DNA of 64,000 nt from Acetivibrio sp964564015 (GCA_964564015.1 CAZLZR010000010.1:30953-94952); one strand, 5' to 3'. Positions 53,348-62,290 are shown, counted from the first letter of the stretch. Notes: generated by a model not told the origin, from the letters alone. A program made the numbers and translations.

Positions 53348-55705
53348 ATGCTCGAAATATCACTTGGAAAGAATCGGTCAGATACCAACTGGAAGCCTGA
53401 GTATATAGAGTGGGATGAATTCATAGAAAACTACATAAAGAAAGTACGCCGGACTAATGAAACCATGGCCGAATACGATGTTATGGCGAAGGAGAACCGA
53501 GACAGAATCAAAAATGGCAGGGCTTTTGTTGGTGGTTTCATTAAAGGCGGGCGTAGAAAAAAAGAAAATGTTGAAAACCGATGGCTTATAACACTAGACG
53601 CTGATAACGCTAATGAGAATTTCATATTTACGGTCAGCTTAATACTAGATGGCACTGCTTATGCTATATATTCAACTCACAGCAGCAGACCAGAAAAACA
53701 AAAATACCGATTAGTAATACCTGTTGATCGAGCTATGTTGCCTGACGAGTATGCAGCAGTAGCTCGAAAGATGGCAGATAAAATTGGCATGGCATACTTC
53801 GACAAAACTACATTTGATGTACATCGTCTTATGTATCTTCCTAGTTGCTCCAAGGATGCAAAGCCAGAATTATCTATTGGTGAGGGTGAACCGCTAATAG
53901 TGGATGATATTCTGAACGAATACGCAGATTGGAGAGACCCCTCAGAGTGGCCAAAGCATCCAGACAGTGAGAAGTCGATTAATGCAGAACTCAAGAAGCT
54001 AGGCGATCCAGAAGAAAAGCCCGGTGTTATCGGTGTATTCTGTAAACTGTACAGCATCCAAGATGGTATAGAAGCATTCATCCCAGATGTATATCTACCA
54101 ACTACATCGGATGATCGTTGGACTTATGCGGGGGGCTCTACGTTCGGGGGCATGAGGGTATATGATAATAAGTGGGCGTACAGCGAGCACCAAAGCGATC
54201 CAGCTAACGATGGGCATTGTCATAACATCTTCGACCTCATCCGAATACATAAATTCGGGCACTTGGATGAGGATGTGAAAGAGCACACACCTAGTAATAA
54301 GTATCCAAGCTATAAGGCTATGATGGAGTTTGCGGCGAACATTCCTGAGGTAAAAAGGGAGCGTTTAGCAGATTTGCAGGATGACTTCGAAGCTATTGAC
54401 ACTGACCCTGATGATCCTGACGCATGGAAAATACATCTTGAAGTAGAAGCAAAAACCGGAATGCCACTTCCAACTGCAAGTAATGCTGAATTAATACTAA
54501 GAAGTGGGGAGTTCAAAGATATACTTGCCTATGATGCGTTTGGTAATACAGAAGTTATAAGAGGACCACTTCCATGGCGAGACAGGGAAAGACCAAATCA
54601 AGAATATGAGCCGTGGCTTGGTTCAGATGATAACCGTCTATCTCATTATTTTGATAAAGCGTATGGATTCAGGTCAGAACGAACTTTAAAAAATGCTTTT
54701 ATTGAAGTTACTCGGAAGAATAAGTTTCATCCTATTAAAGAGTATCTGGATTCCTGCATATGGGATGGCATTGAAAGGCTTGATAAATTATTTGTTACAT
54801 ACTTAGGAGCAGAGGATACACATTATACAAGATCAGTTACACGCAAGATGCTTTTAGCGGCGGTAAAAAGGATATATGAGCCCGGATGTAAGTTTGATTA
54901 TATGATGGTGCTTGTTGGCCCACAAGGGGCAGGGAAAAGCAGCTTGCTTGCAAAGCTTGGGCGTAAATGGTTTTCTGATTCTCTCAGAACATTTGAGAAT
55001 AAAGAAGCGGGAGAACATCTGCAGGGTGCCTGGATATTTGAGCTCGGGGAACTATCAGCAATGAAGAAAACAGAGCTAGAGGAGGTCAAGGCTTTCTTGT
55101 CTAAGACAGAAGACCGGTACAGAGTTGCGTATGATAGACAGGTATCCGATTTTCCTAGAAAGTGTGTATTCTTTGGTACTACGAATAATAATAACTTCTT
55201 GCGTGATACAACAGGAAATAGGCGTTTTTGGCCTGTAGTAGTTGAGCCTAGAAAGAGGGAGTTAAACCATTGGGACCATATGAATGATGCAGTTGTAGGG
55301 CAGATATGGGCTGAGGCTGTAGTAGCTTTCGAGAGCGGGGAGACACTAGAACTGGACAAGGAAGCCGCTGATGAAGCAGAAAGGATCCAACTGCAGCATA
55401 CTGAGGAAGATCCACGAGAAGGCTTGATACAGAAATATCTCGAAACGCCACTACCTGAGAACTGGGATGACTTAGATCTATGGGCGAGAAGGCAGTACCT
55501 CGATGAACCGAATGGCAACATACCACGTACCAAAGTATGCGCGGTGGAGATATGGGCTGAAGCTTTGGGGCAAGACCCTAAAAAGTTCAGTTCATGGGAA
55601 TCACGCCCGATATGCGATATACTGCGGAAACTTCCAGAATGGCGGGCAGGGAAGTTGGCAAGGTTCGGAAAATATGGAGCACAAAAAGCCTTCATAAGGT
55701 ATTAA
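53348..55705 (+). CDS. Primase-helicase with VapE domain (satellite/phage replication protein)
   Basis: 785 residues. The N-terminal ~220 carry a primase-like region (TLDADNANE with Asp84 and Asp86; HSSRPEKQKYRLVIPV; DVHRLMYLPS). A middle region (~250-420) precedes a VapE ATPase (~470-690) with Walker A GPQGAGKS at 524-531, Walker B-like WIFELGE, and NRRFWPV. A combined primase/SF3-type helicase is typical of satellite Pri-Rep modules. Start ATG follows GGTGGTG. The candidate origin lies directly downstream. Confidence 0.9.
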   Translation: MLEISLGKNRSDTNWKPEYIEWDEFIENYIKKVRRTNETMAEYDVMAKENRDRIKNGRAFVGGFIKGGRRKKENVENRWLITLDADNANENFIFTVSLILDGTAYAIYSTHSSRPEKQKYRLVIPVDRAMLPDEYAAVARKMADKIGMAYFDKTTFDVHRLMYLPSCSKDAKPELSIGEGEPLIVDDILNEYADWRDPSEWPKHPDSEKSINAELKKLGDPEEKPGVIGVFCKLYSIQDGIEAFIPDVYLPTTSDDRWTYAGGSTFGGMRVYDNKWAYSEHQSDPANDGHCHNIFDLIRIHKFGHLDEDVKEHTPSNKYPSYKAMMEFAANIPEVKRERLADLQDDFEAIDTDPDDPDAWKIHLEVEAKTGMPLPTASNAELILRSGEFKDILAYDAFGNTEVIRGPLPWRDRERPNQEYEPWLGSDDNRLSHYFDKAYGFRSERTLKNAFIEVTRKNKFHPIKEYLDSCIWDGIERLDKLFVTYLGAEDTHYTRSVTRKMLLAAVKRIYEPGCKFDYMMVLVGPQGAGKSSLLAKLGRKWFSDSLRTFENKEAGEHLQGAWIFELGELSAMKKTELEEVKAFLSKTEDRYRVAYDRQVSDFPRKCVFFGTTNNNNFLRDTTGNRRFWPVVVEPRKRELNHWDHMNDAVVGQIWAEAVVAFESGETLELDKEAADEAERIQLQHTEEDPREGLIQKYLETPLPENWDDLDLWARRQYLDEPNGNIPRTKVCAVEIWAEALGQDPKKFSSWESRPICDILRKLPEWRAGKLARFGKYGAQKAFIRY

Positions 55706-55728
55706 TGAGATGAATCAGGCGTAAAGCT

Positions 55729-55960
55729 GTGTAAATGTATGGAATTGGAAAGTGTAAACACGTAAAACTATAACCATTCTATTGTTTTACAGCTGAAACT
55801 ATTGATTATGTAAGGCTGGATACTAAAGTGTAAAACGTAAATCTATTTATGTATATATAGATAAATAATGTTTAAGTAATATAAAAGGTAATATATGTAA
55901 GTGATATATGACTTAAACATTATTTATATAGTTAGCGATTTTTAGATTTACATTTTACAC
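55729..55960. other. Candidate replication origin: GTGTAAA repeats and large inverted repeats
   Basis: GTGTAAA occurs at 55729, 55752 and 55828 and in inverted form at 55954-55960, with related CGTAAA units. The last two flank a large structure: 17-bp outer arms (55828-55844 / 55944-55960, one mismatch) and a perfect 17-bp inner pair (55861-55877 / 55911-55927). It is AT-rich, non-coding and directly after the replication gene, as in satellite origins. A structured RNA or terminator is the alternative. Confidence 0.6.
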
Positions 55961-55988
55961 AGACCTAAGTGGATGGAGGTGCGTAATT

Positions 55989-56285
55989 ATGAAAAAACAG
56001 AAAAAGCCCATATTAGGCAAACGGATGAAAGCCGCTCTCGAATATCTGGGTAACTCCTACAAAATCAAAATGATTGATAAAGAAGATTGTATCTACATCG
56101 ACATAGGCAGTGGCTACGATATTGAGGTTTCTGGGGTCGCCCATTCACGAAAAGGCGTTTGCAATTACGTATGTGTATGGAATATGGTAAGAAGGCTATC
56201 AGTCGAGTATACATGGTATCCGCAGTCATTACTAGAGCTTAAGCACATCCTTGATAGGTTAGTAAGCAAGTATGCAGGGGGTTAA
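55989..56285 (+). CDS. Hypothetical phage-type protein
   Basis: 98 residues with TGGAGGTG before the ATG. Basic start (KKQKKPILGKRMKAALEYL), a beta-rich middle with two Cys (GVCNYVCVWNMVRR) and a helical end. No known domain. Position after the origin and immediately before the sigma-like gene suggests a middle or late regulatory unit. Confidence 0.7.
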   Translation: MKKQKKPILGKRMKAALEYLGNSYKIKMIDKEDCIYIDIGSGYDIEVSGVAHSRKGVCNYVCVWNMVRRLSVEYTWYPQSLLELKHILDRLVSKYAGG

Positions 56286-56286
56286 A

Positions 56287-57078
56287 ATGAGTAATGAGGA
56301 ACTTGTACAGAAAATCAAATCAGGAGAAAAGGACTTTATGACCGACCTATGGGATCAGGTAAGACGATTTATCCATAAACAAGCATATCTATTCATACTG
56401 CGTAGCAGCGATAATACAAAGGTTGAATTGGATGATCTTGTTCAATCTGGATATCTGGCTTTGTGTAGTGCAATAAAGAACTACGACCCTGATGCAGGAT
56501 GTTCATTTATAGGATATTTAAGCTTCTACCTCCGACACCAATTTAGGAAAGAGATAGGAACCCGAACTAGCCGAAGGGATGTATTACTTACAGCAGAATC
56601 ACTAAACAAACCAATCTCAGAAGATAATGACGAGTTGCACTTAATAGATGCTGTACCTTGTCCAGAGGCTGAATTAGCATTTGATGATATGCTCGAGCAG
56701 TTAGAACATCAACGTATTATGAATATTGTTTTTGAGTGCATGCAAAGGCTTTCACCAAGGCATAGAGATATTTTAATTCTAGCTTATTTGAAGCAAGCAA
56801 AACAAGACGAGATAGCGGAACAGTTGGGCATTGTATATGGCAGTGTTCGTCGAATTAAAAAAGATGCCTTGAGAGAATTAAGGAAAAGGCCCGCAATAGC
56901 TAGAATTCAAGCAGAATGTATATTGGATGGGCGTACCAATTTCTATAAACGTAAAGGGTACACAGCTTTCAATTCAAGTTTTAGTTCAGCAGTGGAAGAC
57001 CTGGTACTTAAAAGAGAGGAACTAGCTAGAAGGGCAGATATACTTTGGGATTACGAATCCTTGCGTAGGGGCTTCTAA
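56287..57078 (+). CDS. Sigma-70-like regulator
   Basis: 263 residues from ATG 56287 behind AGGGGG (one base after the previous stop). Region 2 occurs at about 35-105 (LDDLVQSGYLALCSAIKNYDPDAGCSF; FIGYLSFYLRHQFRKEI, seen in parts) and region 4 at ~150-205 with the HTH QDEIAEQLGIVYGSVRRIKKDALRELR. A ~55-residue C-terminal extension follows. Such proteins activate late genes in clostridial phages. Here it could switch on the packaging/tail segment. Confidence 0.85.
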   Translation: MSNEELVQKIKSGEKDFMTDLWDQVRRFIHKQAYLFILRSSDNTKVELDDLVQSGYLALCSAIKNYDPDAGCSFIGYLSFYLRHQFRKEIGTRTSRRDVLLTAESLNKPISEDNDELHLIDAVPCPEAELAFDDMLEQLEHQRIMNIVFECMQRLSPRHRDILILAYLKQAKQDEIAEQLGIVYGSVRRIKKDALRELRKRPAIARIQAECILDGRTNFYKRKGYTAFNSSFSSAVEDLVLKREELARRADILWDYESLRRGF

Positions 57079-57387
57079 TCAAGTTTTGGGGGTGATTAAT
57101 ATGAAGTGATTTAATCAGCCTTCGGTATGAGGCATTAAAGAGCATACTGAACCTGTTTATCGCATCAGTGAATGAAAAAGCGGTACCGTGATTTTTCTTG
57201 TGTGTGTTGTCCTGGGTGCTGGACGTTAAAGAGAACACCCTACCCGGCGGGTGAATGAACGCGGCTTTGTGCTTTTATGTATTATCTAATATGTATTTAG
57301 GGGCGATTAGGTTTCGCTTCTCGCCCCAAACTTTCTTTTTAGAGGACTATAGTAAAAACATATATCAAAGAAAGAAGAGGATCGAAT
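57079..57387 (+). ncRNA. Structured non-coding region, possible RNA
   Basis: 309 bases, GC-richer than the flanks, with no supportable gene. Hairpins: 57091-57120 (GGTGATTAA / TTAATCAGCC), palindrome CGGTACCG (57181-57188), GGGTG/CACCC (57214-57240), ACCC/GGGT (57242-57252) and GGGGCGA/TCGCCCC (57300-57327), the last followed by CTTTCTTTTT. This ending looks like a terminator. It may be a small RNA, leader or operator-rich region before the late genes. Confidence 0.4.
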
Positions 57388-57966
57388 ATGCAGAGAGCAA
57401 AGAATTATATGAACGCATACAAGAGTTACGCAGAATCAGAAAGAGCGAAGCTCCAAGCACTGAAAAACAGTAATATTTATTCACAGGAGTATTTGTTGGA
57501 TGCAGAAAAGAAGATGAACCAAAAACTTGAAAGTAAACGGCAGGAATACATAAAGGGTATTAATGAGGTTATAGACGGAAAGATTGCTGACATCACAAAA
57601 CCGGATACAAGTAGCGTAGAGTATCAGACAGTAGTTTCTAACATTTTTACTAAGATACAGCTTATTGGAAGAGGGCTGACACCTAAACTATTAAACGAGA
57701 TAGTAGCACCGGCAATTGAGAAACAGGACAATAGTACTATAGAATCAGTTAGAAGCTTTATATATGGTATTGCTGATTTCCCAGGCGGGGATCCAGCGAA
57801 AAGAACTTTGCTGGAAAGCTTGCCAAGAGTGGTAAACCAATCTGAGTTATTAGAGAATGCAAGAGCTGAAATTAATAGAACCTTCAGCAGCAGCTATGGT
57901 GCTGGAGATATAAGTAGCGGTATAGCAATCCACTACTTAGAACAGAGCGGAGTATTCAAACTGTAA
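57388..57966 (+). CDS. Hypothetical phage-type protein, coiled-coil N-terminus
   Basis: 192 residues. N-terminal ~65 residues are strongly helical and charged (YAESERAKLQALKN; EKKMNQKLESKRQEYIKG), followed by a compact helical part ending SGIAIHYLEQSGVFKL. GAAGAGG site. No recognised domain. Immediately upstream of the tail protein, so perhaps a chaperone or structural part of the same late unit. Confidence 0.65.
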   Translation: MQRAKNYMNAYKSYAESERAKLQALKNSNIYSQEYLLDAEKKMNQKLESKRQEYIKGINEVIDGKIADITKPDTSSVEYQTVVSNIFTKIQLIGRGLTPKLLNEIVAPAIEKQDNSTIESVRSFIYGIADFPGGDPAKRTLLESLPRVVNQSELLENARAEINRTFSSSYGAGDISSGIAIHYLEQSGVFKL

Positions 57967-57987
57967 GGAGAGGTAGGTGGTAGTAAT

Positions 57988-59754
57988 ATGATAACAACCT
58001 CACAGACTTATAAAGATTATATAGATTTGCCAAACAGAGAATTCGAGGTTCGAGCTACTATTGATACAATTGTATTCGATAGCGATGAAGTAGTAGAGTT
58101 CTCTGTTGAGGATATGATTATTGGTAGCGATGAGATGGCTATAGGTACCGTTATACCTGCAAAGCTAAATATACAGCTTAAGACAACAAGTGTAATAGCC
58201 GATAACGCTAAGATAGTACCAGAAATAAGGTTAAACGGGGCATCTGGATACACAGAGTGGATTTCTATGGGTGAGTTCTATGTAGACTTAAGGAAGTACC
58301 AAAATGGTATATGGTCATTTGAGTGCGTAGATAGACTTATAACTACAGAACAGCCTTTTGTATCTAGTCTTACCTATCCTGTTGCTATGGGGGATGTGTT
58401 TAGCGAAATATGCACAATACTTGACATAGAATCAGATGTAGTAATTAATCCTGCTTTCCAAATACCGTATAAGGATGAGACTATAAGCATTAGAGAAATG
58501 TTGTCATGCATTGCATCAGCCCATGGTGCTAACATAAAGCTGAATAGAGCTGGGGAATTGATATTTGTACCTCTCACAACAGGCTTACCTGTTGCAACTA
58601 TAACAGCATCCAGCTATATACGAGTAGAGGATACAAATCCTCAGAAAACTTATACTAAGCTTCAGGTAGTACATAATGCAGAAGGAGAGGTACTGGAACT
58701 TGGTACCGGGACTGATGATAATACACTGAAGTTTGAGAATCGGTTCATGTTCATAGAGCAGAGCCAGTTCAGTAATACATTTTCTGTCATGAATGGCTTT
58801 TCTTATGTTCCGTTCAATATGAGCTGGCGTGGTAGACCAGATCTGGAGATAGGAGATGTAATCAAAATTGTTCTGCCTGATGCAACTGAAATCACAAGCA
58901 TACTTGCTGTAAACAGAATCAGTTTTAAAGGTGGTTTGCTTCAACAGAGCTCGGCACCTTCCAAGAGCGAACAGCAAAGCGAGTTCCGTTTTCAAGGTAC
59001 AATATCTAAACAGATGGCACAAAGACTTGTAAAAGATCAAGTGTATAATGGTGCCAGCTTTGGACCTGGTTACGGATTGAAGGTTGAACGTTCTGACGGA
59101 AAAGCTCATGTTCTTGCGAATGCCACAGAGGGGATAAGCATATACTCAGATTCTGGAAGTGGTCTTGAAAGGAATTTTTTCGTTGATACTGACGGAAGAA
59201 TAAAGGCTAAAAATATTGACATCGAAGGCTCTGGAACATTTGGTGGAAATATAACGGCTGCAAACGTAACTATGCACAATGGATCTGGCACGGGAAGCCT
59301 TAACTTTAATCTTGGGCCTGATCAATATATAGTATTGAAAACAGCTTATACAACAAATGGCAATACTTTAATAATAGGCAAATCCGGTATAGTTGGTGGA
59401 ACACCTGCAAAAATGGAACGTATAGACTTTATGGCGGGTACTTTGTACGTGTATGATAATTTATACGTTGCAAACAATGTAACCTGCCTCAAAATCAATG
59501 GTGTTGATTCTACAGAGTATTTACATAGCAAAAACATGAAAATTAGTGACGAAATAGATCATACAACACTGTCATTTTTTGAGAATGAAACATTTAGATA
59601 CAATGCTCCAATGGAAACTATGTATGGTTTAGGAAATCACGACTATTCAAATGCAAACGTAACTGGGGTAATTCCTGTAATGACTCAAGCTGAGGCTGCT
59701 GCAAAAACTGATTGGCTACCAAATCAATTGGTAATTGTTATTGACGGCGAGTAA
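57988..59754 (+). CDS. Phage tail hub/baseplate-like protein
   Basis: 588 residues. The N-terminal ~390 resemble tail hub (late control D/gp27-like) proteins: YKDYIDLPNREFEVRATI, beta-rich segments, and a mid FNMSWRGRPDLEIGDVIKIVLPD typical of hub proteins. The C-terminal ~190 residues are Gly/Asn-rich and beta-structured (GTFGGNITAANVTMHNGSG) like tail-tip and fibre attachment regions. GGAGAGG site. It is striking because no other tail or capsid genes are present. Confidence 0.75.
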   Translation: MITTSQTYKDYIDLPNREFEVRATIDTIVFDSDEVVEFSVEDMIIGSDEMAIGTVIPAKLNIQLKTTSVIADNAKIVPEIRLNGASGYTEWISMGEFYVDLRKYQNGIWSFECVDRLITTEQPFVSSLTYPVAMGDVFSEICTILDIESDVVINPAFQIPYKDETISIREMLSCIASAHGANIKLNRAGELIFVPLTTGLPVATITASSYIRVEDTNPQKTYTKLQVVHNAEGEVLELGTGTDDNTLKFENRFMFIEQSQFSNTFSVMNGFSYVPFNMSWRGRPDLEIGDVIKIVLPDATEITSILAVNRISFKGGLLQQSSAPSKSEQQSEFRFQGTISKQMAQRLVKDQVYNGASFGPGYGLKVERSDGKAHVLANATEGISIYSDSGSGLERNFFVDTDGRIKAKNIDIEGSGTFGGNITAANVTMHNGSGTGSLNFNLGPDQYIVLKTAYTTNGNTLIIGKSGIVGGTPAKMERIDFMAGTLYVYDNLYVANNVTCLKINGVDSTEYLHSKNMKISDEIDHTTLSFFENETFRYNAPMETMYGLGNHDYSNANVTGVIPVMTQAEAAAKTDWLPNQLVIVIDGE

Positions 59755-59769
59755 GAAGGAGGATTCGAA

Positions 59770-60123
59770 ATGGCACAAATTCTAAATAGATGGAATGGAA
59801 CTGAATGGGTTCCGGTTTCAAATGTAAATGATGCAATTAAAACTTGGGATGCAGCAGCTATAACTGAACTTGAAGCCCTTGAGGCAACTTTAAAAGCGGA
59901 CTATAACAGATATCTTGATTCATTAGCAGCTTATGTTGCAAGGGTGAAGGCCATTAATGACGCAAGGCAGAGCTTTTTTAAGATTATTCAGATTAGTGCG
60001 GCAGCTTCAATTAAGAATCAAGCTGCAAAATATATTCTTGATAATGGTGGATCTCTTATGCCTTCAATTCACATTGTGAATTCTTGCGATTCAGACAAAC
60101 TACTCAACAGAAAGCAGCCATAA
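59770..60123 (+). CDS. Tail-associated hypothetical protein
   Basis: 117 residues, 15 bases after the hub gene with GAAGGAGG. Opens AQILNRWNGTEWVPVSN, a 'W-x-G-x-W' pattern common in small proteins after tail-fibre genes, then a long helix (ALEATLKADYNRYLDSLAAYV). Not assigned to a family. Confidence 0.65.
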   Translation: MAQILNRWNGTEWVPVSNVNDAIKTWDAAAITELEALEATLKADYNRYLDSLAAYVARVKAINDARQSFFKIIQISAAASIKNQAAKYILDNGGSLMPSIHIVNSCDSDKLLNRKQP

Positions 60124-60141
60124 TATACTGGCAAGCACAAA

Positions 60142-60197
60142 GCCCTTTACACTAGCTAGCGAATATATAGGACTTAAAACAAAGAAAGGTGGATTAA
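60142..60197 (+). repeat. Intergenic repeat, degenerate copy
   Basis: GCCCTTTACACTAGCTAGCG followed by a diverged right arm and AAAACAAAGAAAGGTG before the next start. It matches 60567-60614 over most of its length; here the hairpin is no longer perfect. Confidence 0.65.
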
Positions 60198-60199
60198 CC

Positions 60200-60559
60200 A
60201 TGGCTAAAGTATGGAGCACTTTAACAGACGGATATAGCAATGAGGATCAACTTACAATTCCTTTTATCAATGGAGTTGGATGGGCTCGAGATGGCGTACA
60301 TATGAACCAGCTAGAAGCATGGTATGGGTATCATGTTGATAGGTCAACAGATGAGCAGCCGGATGCGTTAGATAGAGCCACAAAGGCAGAAACAACGGCA
60401 TTATGTGCCCAGTATTCTATTGACATGTCCAATAAGCCAAAATGGACAATTATAGCTGAATTAAGAGCCGCTATTGGGGTTGTTGCCCCAGCAGCTACTG
60501 AGTTTAAATACGGCTATGATTTAAACAGATGGCTGGAAGCTCATGAGCTAAAAGAGTAA
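60200..60559 (+). CDS. Hypothetical element-encoded protein
   Basis: 119 residues with AAAGGTGG before the ATG. Contains INGVGWARDGVHMNQLEAWYG and an Ala-rich helical C-terminal half. Not recognised. Flanked on both sides by copies of the same intergenic repeat, suggesting the gene-plus-repeat unit arose by duplication or is separately transcribed or terminated. Confidence 0.65.
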   Translation: MAKVWSTLTDGYSNEDQLTIPFINGVGWARDGVHMNQLEAWYGYHVDRSTDEQPDALDRATKAETTALCAQYSIDMSNKPKWTIIAELRAAIGVVAPAATEFKYGYDLNRWLEAHELKE

Positions 60560-60566
60560 ACACAAT

Positions 60567-60614
60567 GCCCTATACACTGGCTAACTAGTGTATAGGGCTA
60601 AAACAAAGAAAGGT
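60567..60614 (+). repeat. Intergenic repeat with perfect 12-bp hairpin
   Basis: GCCCTATACACT (60567-60578) and AGTGTATAGGGC (60587-60598) with an 8-base loop, then the shared AAAACAAAGAAAGGTG block that includes the terS ribosome binding site. Second copy of the repeat at 60142. Confidence 0.75.
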
Positions 60615-60621
60615 GATTTAG

Positions 60622-61179
60622 ATGGCACAACTTACATTGAAACAAAGAATATTTGTAGATGAGTACCTGATAGATTTAAACGCCACTCAGGCAGCAATTA
60701 GGGCAGGATATTCAAAAAACTATGCTGACCGTATGGGCCATAAATTGGTGGAGAATAGTAGAGTTCAAGCACAAATCCAAAAACGCATGAAAGACCGAGA
60801 AGAAAGAACAGAGATAACGCAGGATTTTGTCCTGCGAGAGCTGTATGCAATAGCAAATGCTAATGGTGCAGACTTCGCTAAAGTTGTTAAAAAGTCAATC
60901 ACGCAACCTGTGCTTGATGATGAAGGTAGCGTTATTCAAAAAGAGGAGTTCTATAATGTTGTTGAGATAGAACCAACAGACGAAATACCTGATGAAAAGA
61001 AAAAAGCTATCGCAGGAATTAAGCAAGGCAAAAACGGGATAGAAGTAAACACCTGCGACAAGATAAGGGCTTTGGAACTGCTCGGAAAGCATCTAGGAAT
61101 GTTTACGGATAAAGTGAAGGTAGATGTTGGTAGCGGTTTTGATATGCTAGAATCAATCATGATTCAGTTGAAGGAATGA
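60622..61179 (+). CDS. terS: Terminase small subunit
   Basis: 185 residues of the Terminase_2 family. The N-terminal DNA-binding part has LKQRIFVDEYLIDLNATQAAIRAGYS and the VENSRVQAQIQKRM block; a middle oligomerisation helix and an acidic tail follow. TerS recognises the packaging site. No large terminase gene follows, so it would have to work with a helper phage's TerL, as in phage-inducible islands. AAAGGTGA site. Confidence 0.93.
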   Translation: MAQLTLKQRIFVDEYLIDLNATQAAIRAGYSKNYADRMGHKLVENSRVQAQIQKRMKDREERTEITQDFVLRELYAIANANGADFAKVVKKSITQPVLDDEGSVIQKEEFYNVVEIEPTDEIPDEKKKAIAGIKQGKNGIEVNTCDKIRALELLGKHLGMFTDKVKVDVGSGFDMLESIMIQLKE

Positions 61180-61183
61180 AGCT

Positions 61184-61201
61184 GAGCTCAAATTTGAGCT
61201 C
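61184..61201. repeat. 18-bp perfect palindrome after terS
   Basis: GAGCTCAAATTTGAGCTC directly after the terS stop. It may be a transcription stop/processing hairpin, an operator or a packaging-site element; no T tract follows. Confidence 0.6.
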
Positions 61202-61299
61202 TGGTAATAGACGGCAAATCAGAATACGTTGATTATGCTGGGTAGTATTCGAGGAACTCCTGCCCTAGTTTTTATGGGCTGTAAATCAGGAGGGGTTAA

Positions 61300-62034
61300 A
61301 TGAGTAATGAAGAAATAGTATTGGCTTATCAGACGGCAACAACGGACACTGACAAGATTAAAGCAATTAATGACCTGACAGAAGCAAATATAAAGTTACT
61401 GCATTACTTTGCTAATAGATCAGGGGGAACAGTGATAAGTGCCTGTGGCGACGTAATAACCTACGAAGATCTAATTCAAGAGTCATGGATTGCTTTACTT
61501 GGAGCAGCTAAAAGCTTTAAACCGGATAAGGGTGCATTGTTTACAACATGGGCATCCCATTATATTAAGAACAGAATCAAACGGCACATTGGTGATTACA
61601 CGCCAAAAGTAACCACGATAAGCACCAATACACCTGTAGAGCCTGACAGTGATATAACCTATGAGGATATGATACCAGATCCAGAAGCGGAAAAGAGATT
61701 CTGGAACTATATACATAATAAAGAGTTACGGTTTGAGCTGGAGCAAGACATGAGTGGTCATCTGACATAGCGGCAGCAGGAAGTAATAAAAATGTTCTAT
61801 GGGTGGAATGGTTATGAATACACATTTGCACATATAGCTGATATATACTCATGCAGCAGCGAAAACATACGGCAAATACACAACAAAGCACTACGCCAAA
61901 TAAGGAAATCAGAATGGGGTCAGAGGATGCTTACAGAGCATGAGGCTGAGAGTCGGTCAAAGAAATATAATGTTAGAAGGGGAAAGGCTGTAGATATGGC
62001 AATCTTAGATGATTATTACAAGTTTGCGTATTGA
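61300..62034 (+). pseudogene. Sigma-70-like gene with in-frame amber stop
   Basis: AGGAGGGG precedes ATG 61300. Region 2 is clear (YEDLIQESWIALLGAAKSFKPDKGALFTTWASHYIKNRIKR, seen in parts). The frame reaches TAG at 61768-61770 after GHLT and continues unbroken as RQQEVIKMFYGWNG and the region 4 HTH (TFAHIADIYSCSSENIRQIHNKALRQIRKS) to 62034. An intact gene would encode about 244 residues, the stop falling where the family has 'LTxRQ'. A recent nonsense mutation is most likely; suppression or a sequencing error is possible. Confidence 0.85.
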
Positions 62035-62074
62035 AACAAGTGTGCTATAATTGGATTGATAGGGGTGAAGTGAT

Positions 62075-62284
62075 ATGGATCGGTACATACCTGTGGAATG
62101 GTTAGTCAATAAAGACAACGATCGCAAAATACACGAGATCCTTAACAAAAGGTATTTTACTGATGTGGTGCTTCTGGATCATCCAATGCCAACGGCAGAG
62201 GAAATAGCACAGGAGCTGCAGGATATCGGTGAAACTATTATAGCTCAAAAGGTACTAGAAGGGTATTTCTACGCAGAAGCATAA
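62075..62284 (+). CDS. Hypothetical element-encoded small protein
   Basis: 69 residues with AGGGGTGA before the ATG. RYIPVEWLVNK start and a helical acidic C-terminus (PTAEEIAQELQDIGETIIAQKVLEG). Not recognised. Rightmost gene of the element, with its own terminator. Confidence 0.65.
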   Translation: MDRYIPVEWLVNKDNDRKIHEILNKRYFTDVVLLDHPMPTAEEIAQELQDIGETIIAQKVLEGYFYAEA

Positions 62285-62290
62285 ATTCTA

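Noticed and set aside
54898..55695. 265-codon minus-strand frame inside the VapE gene
   Set aside because: It is antisense to a clearly coding, motif-containing gene and is Ser-rich and without its own start signals.
57255..57473. 72-codon frame starting in the structured region
   Set aside because: It crosses hairpins and the terminator-like stem and overlaps the better-supported gene at 57388, with no ribosome binding site.
61768..61770. Pyrrolysine or programmed amber read-through in the sigma-like gene
   Set aside because: No supporting element or suppressor tRNA is visible in the window, and the neighbouring flagellin fragment shows that nonsense decay occurs here. Kept as a pseudogene.
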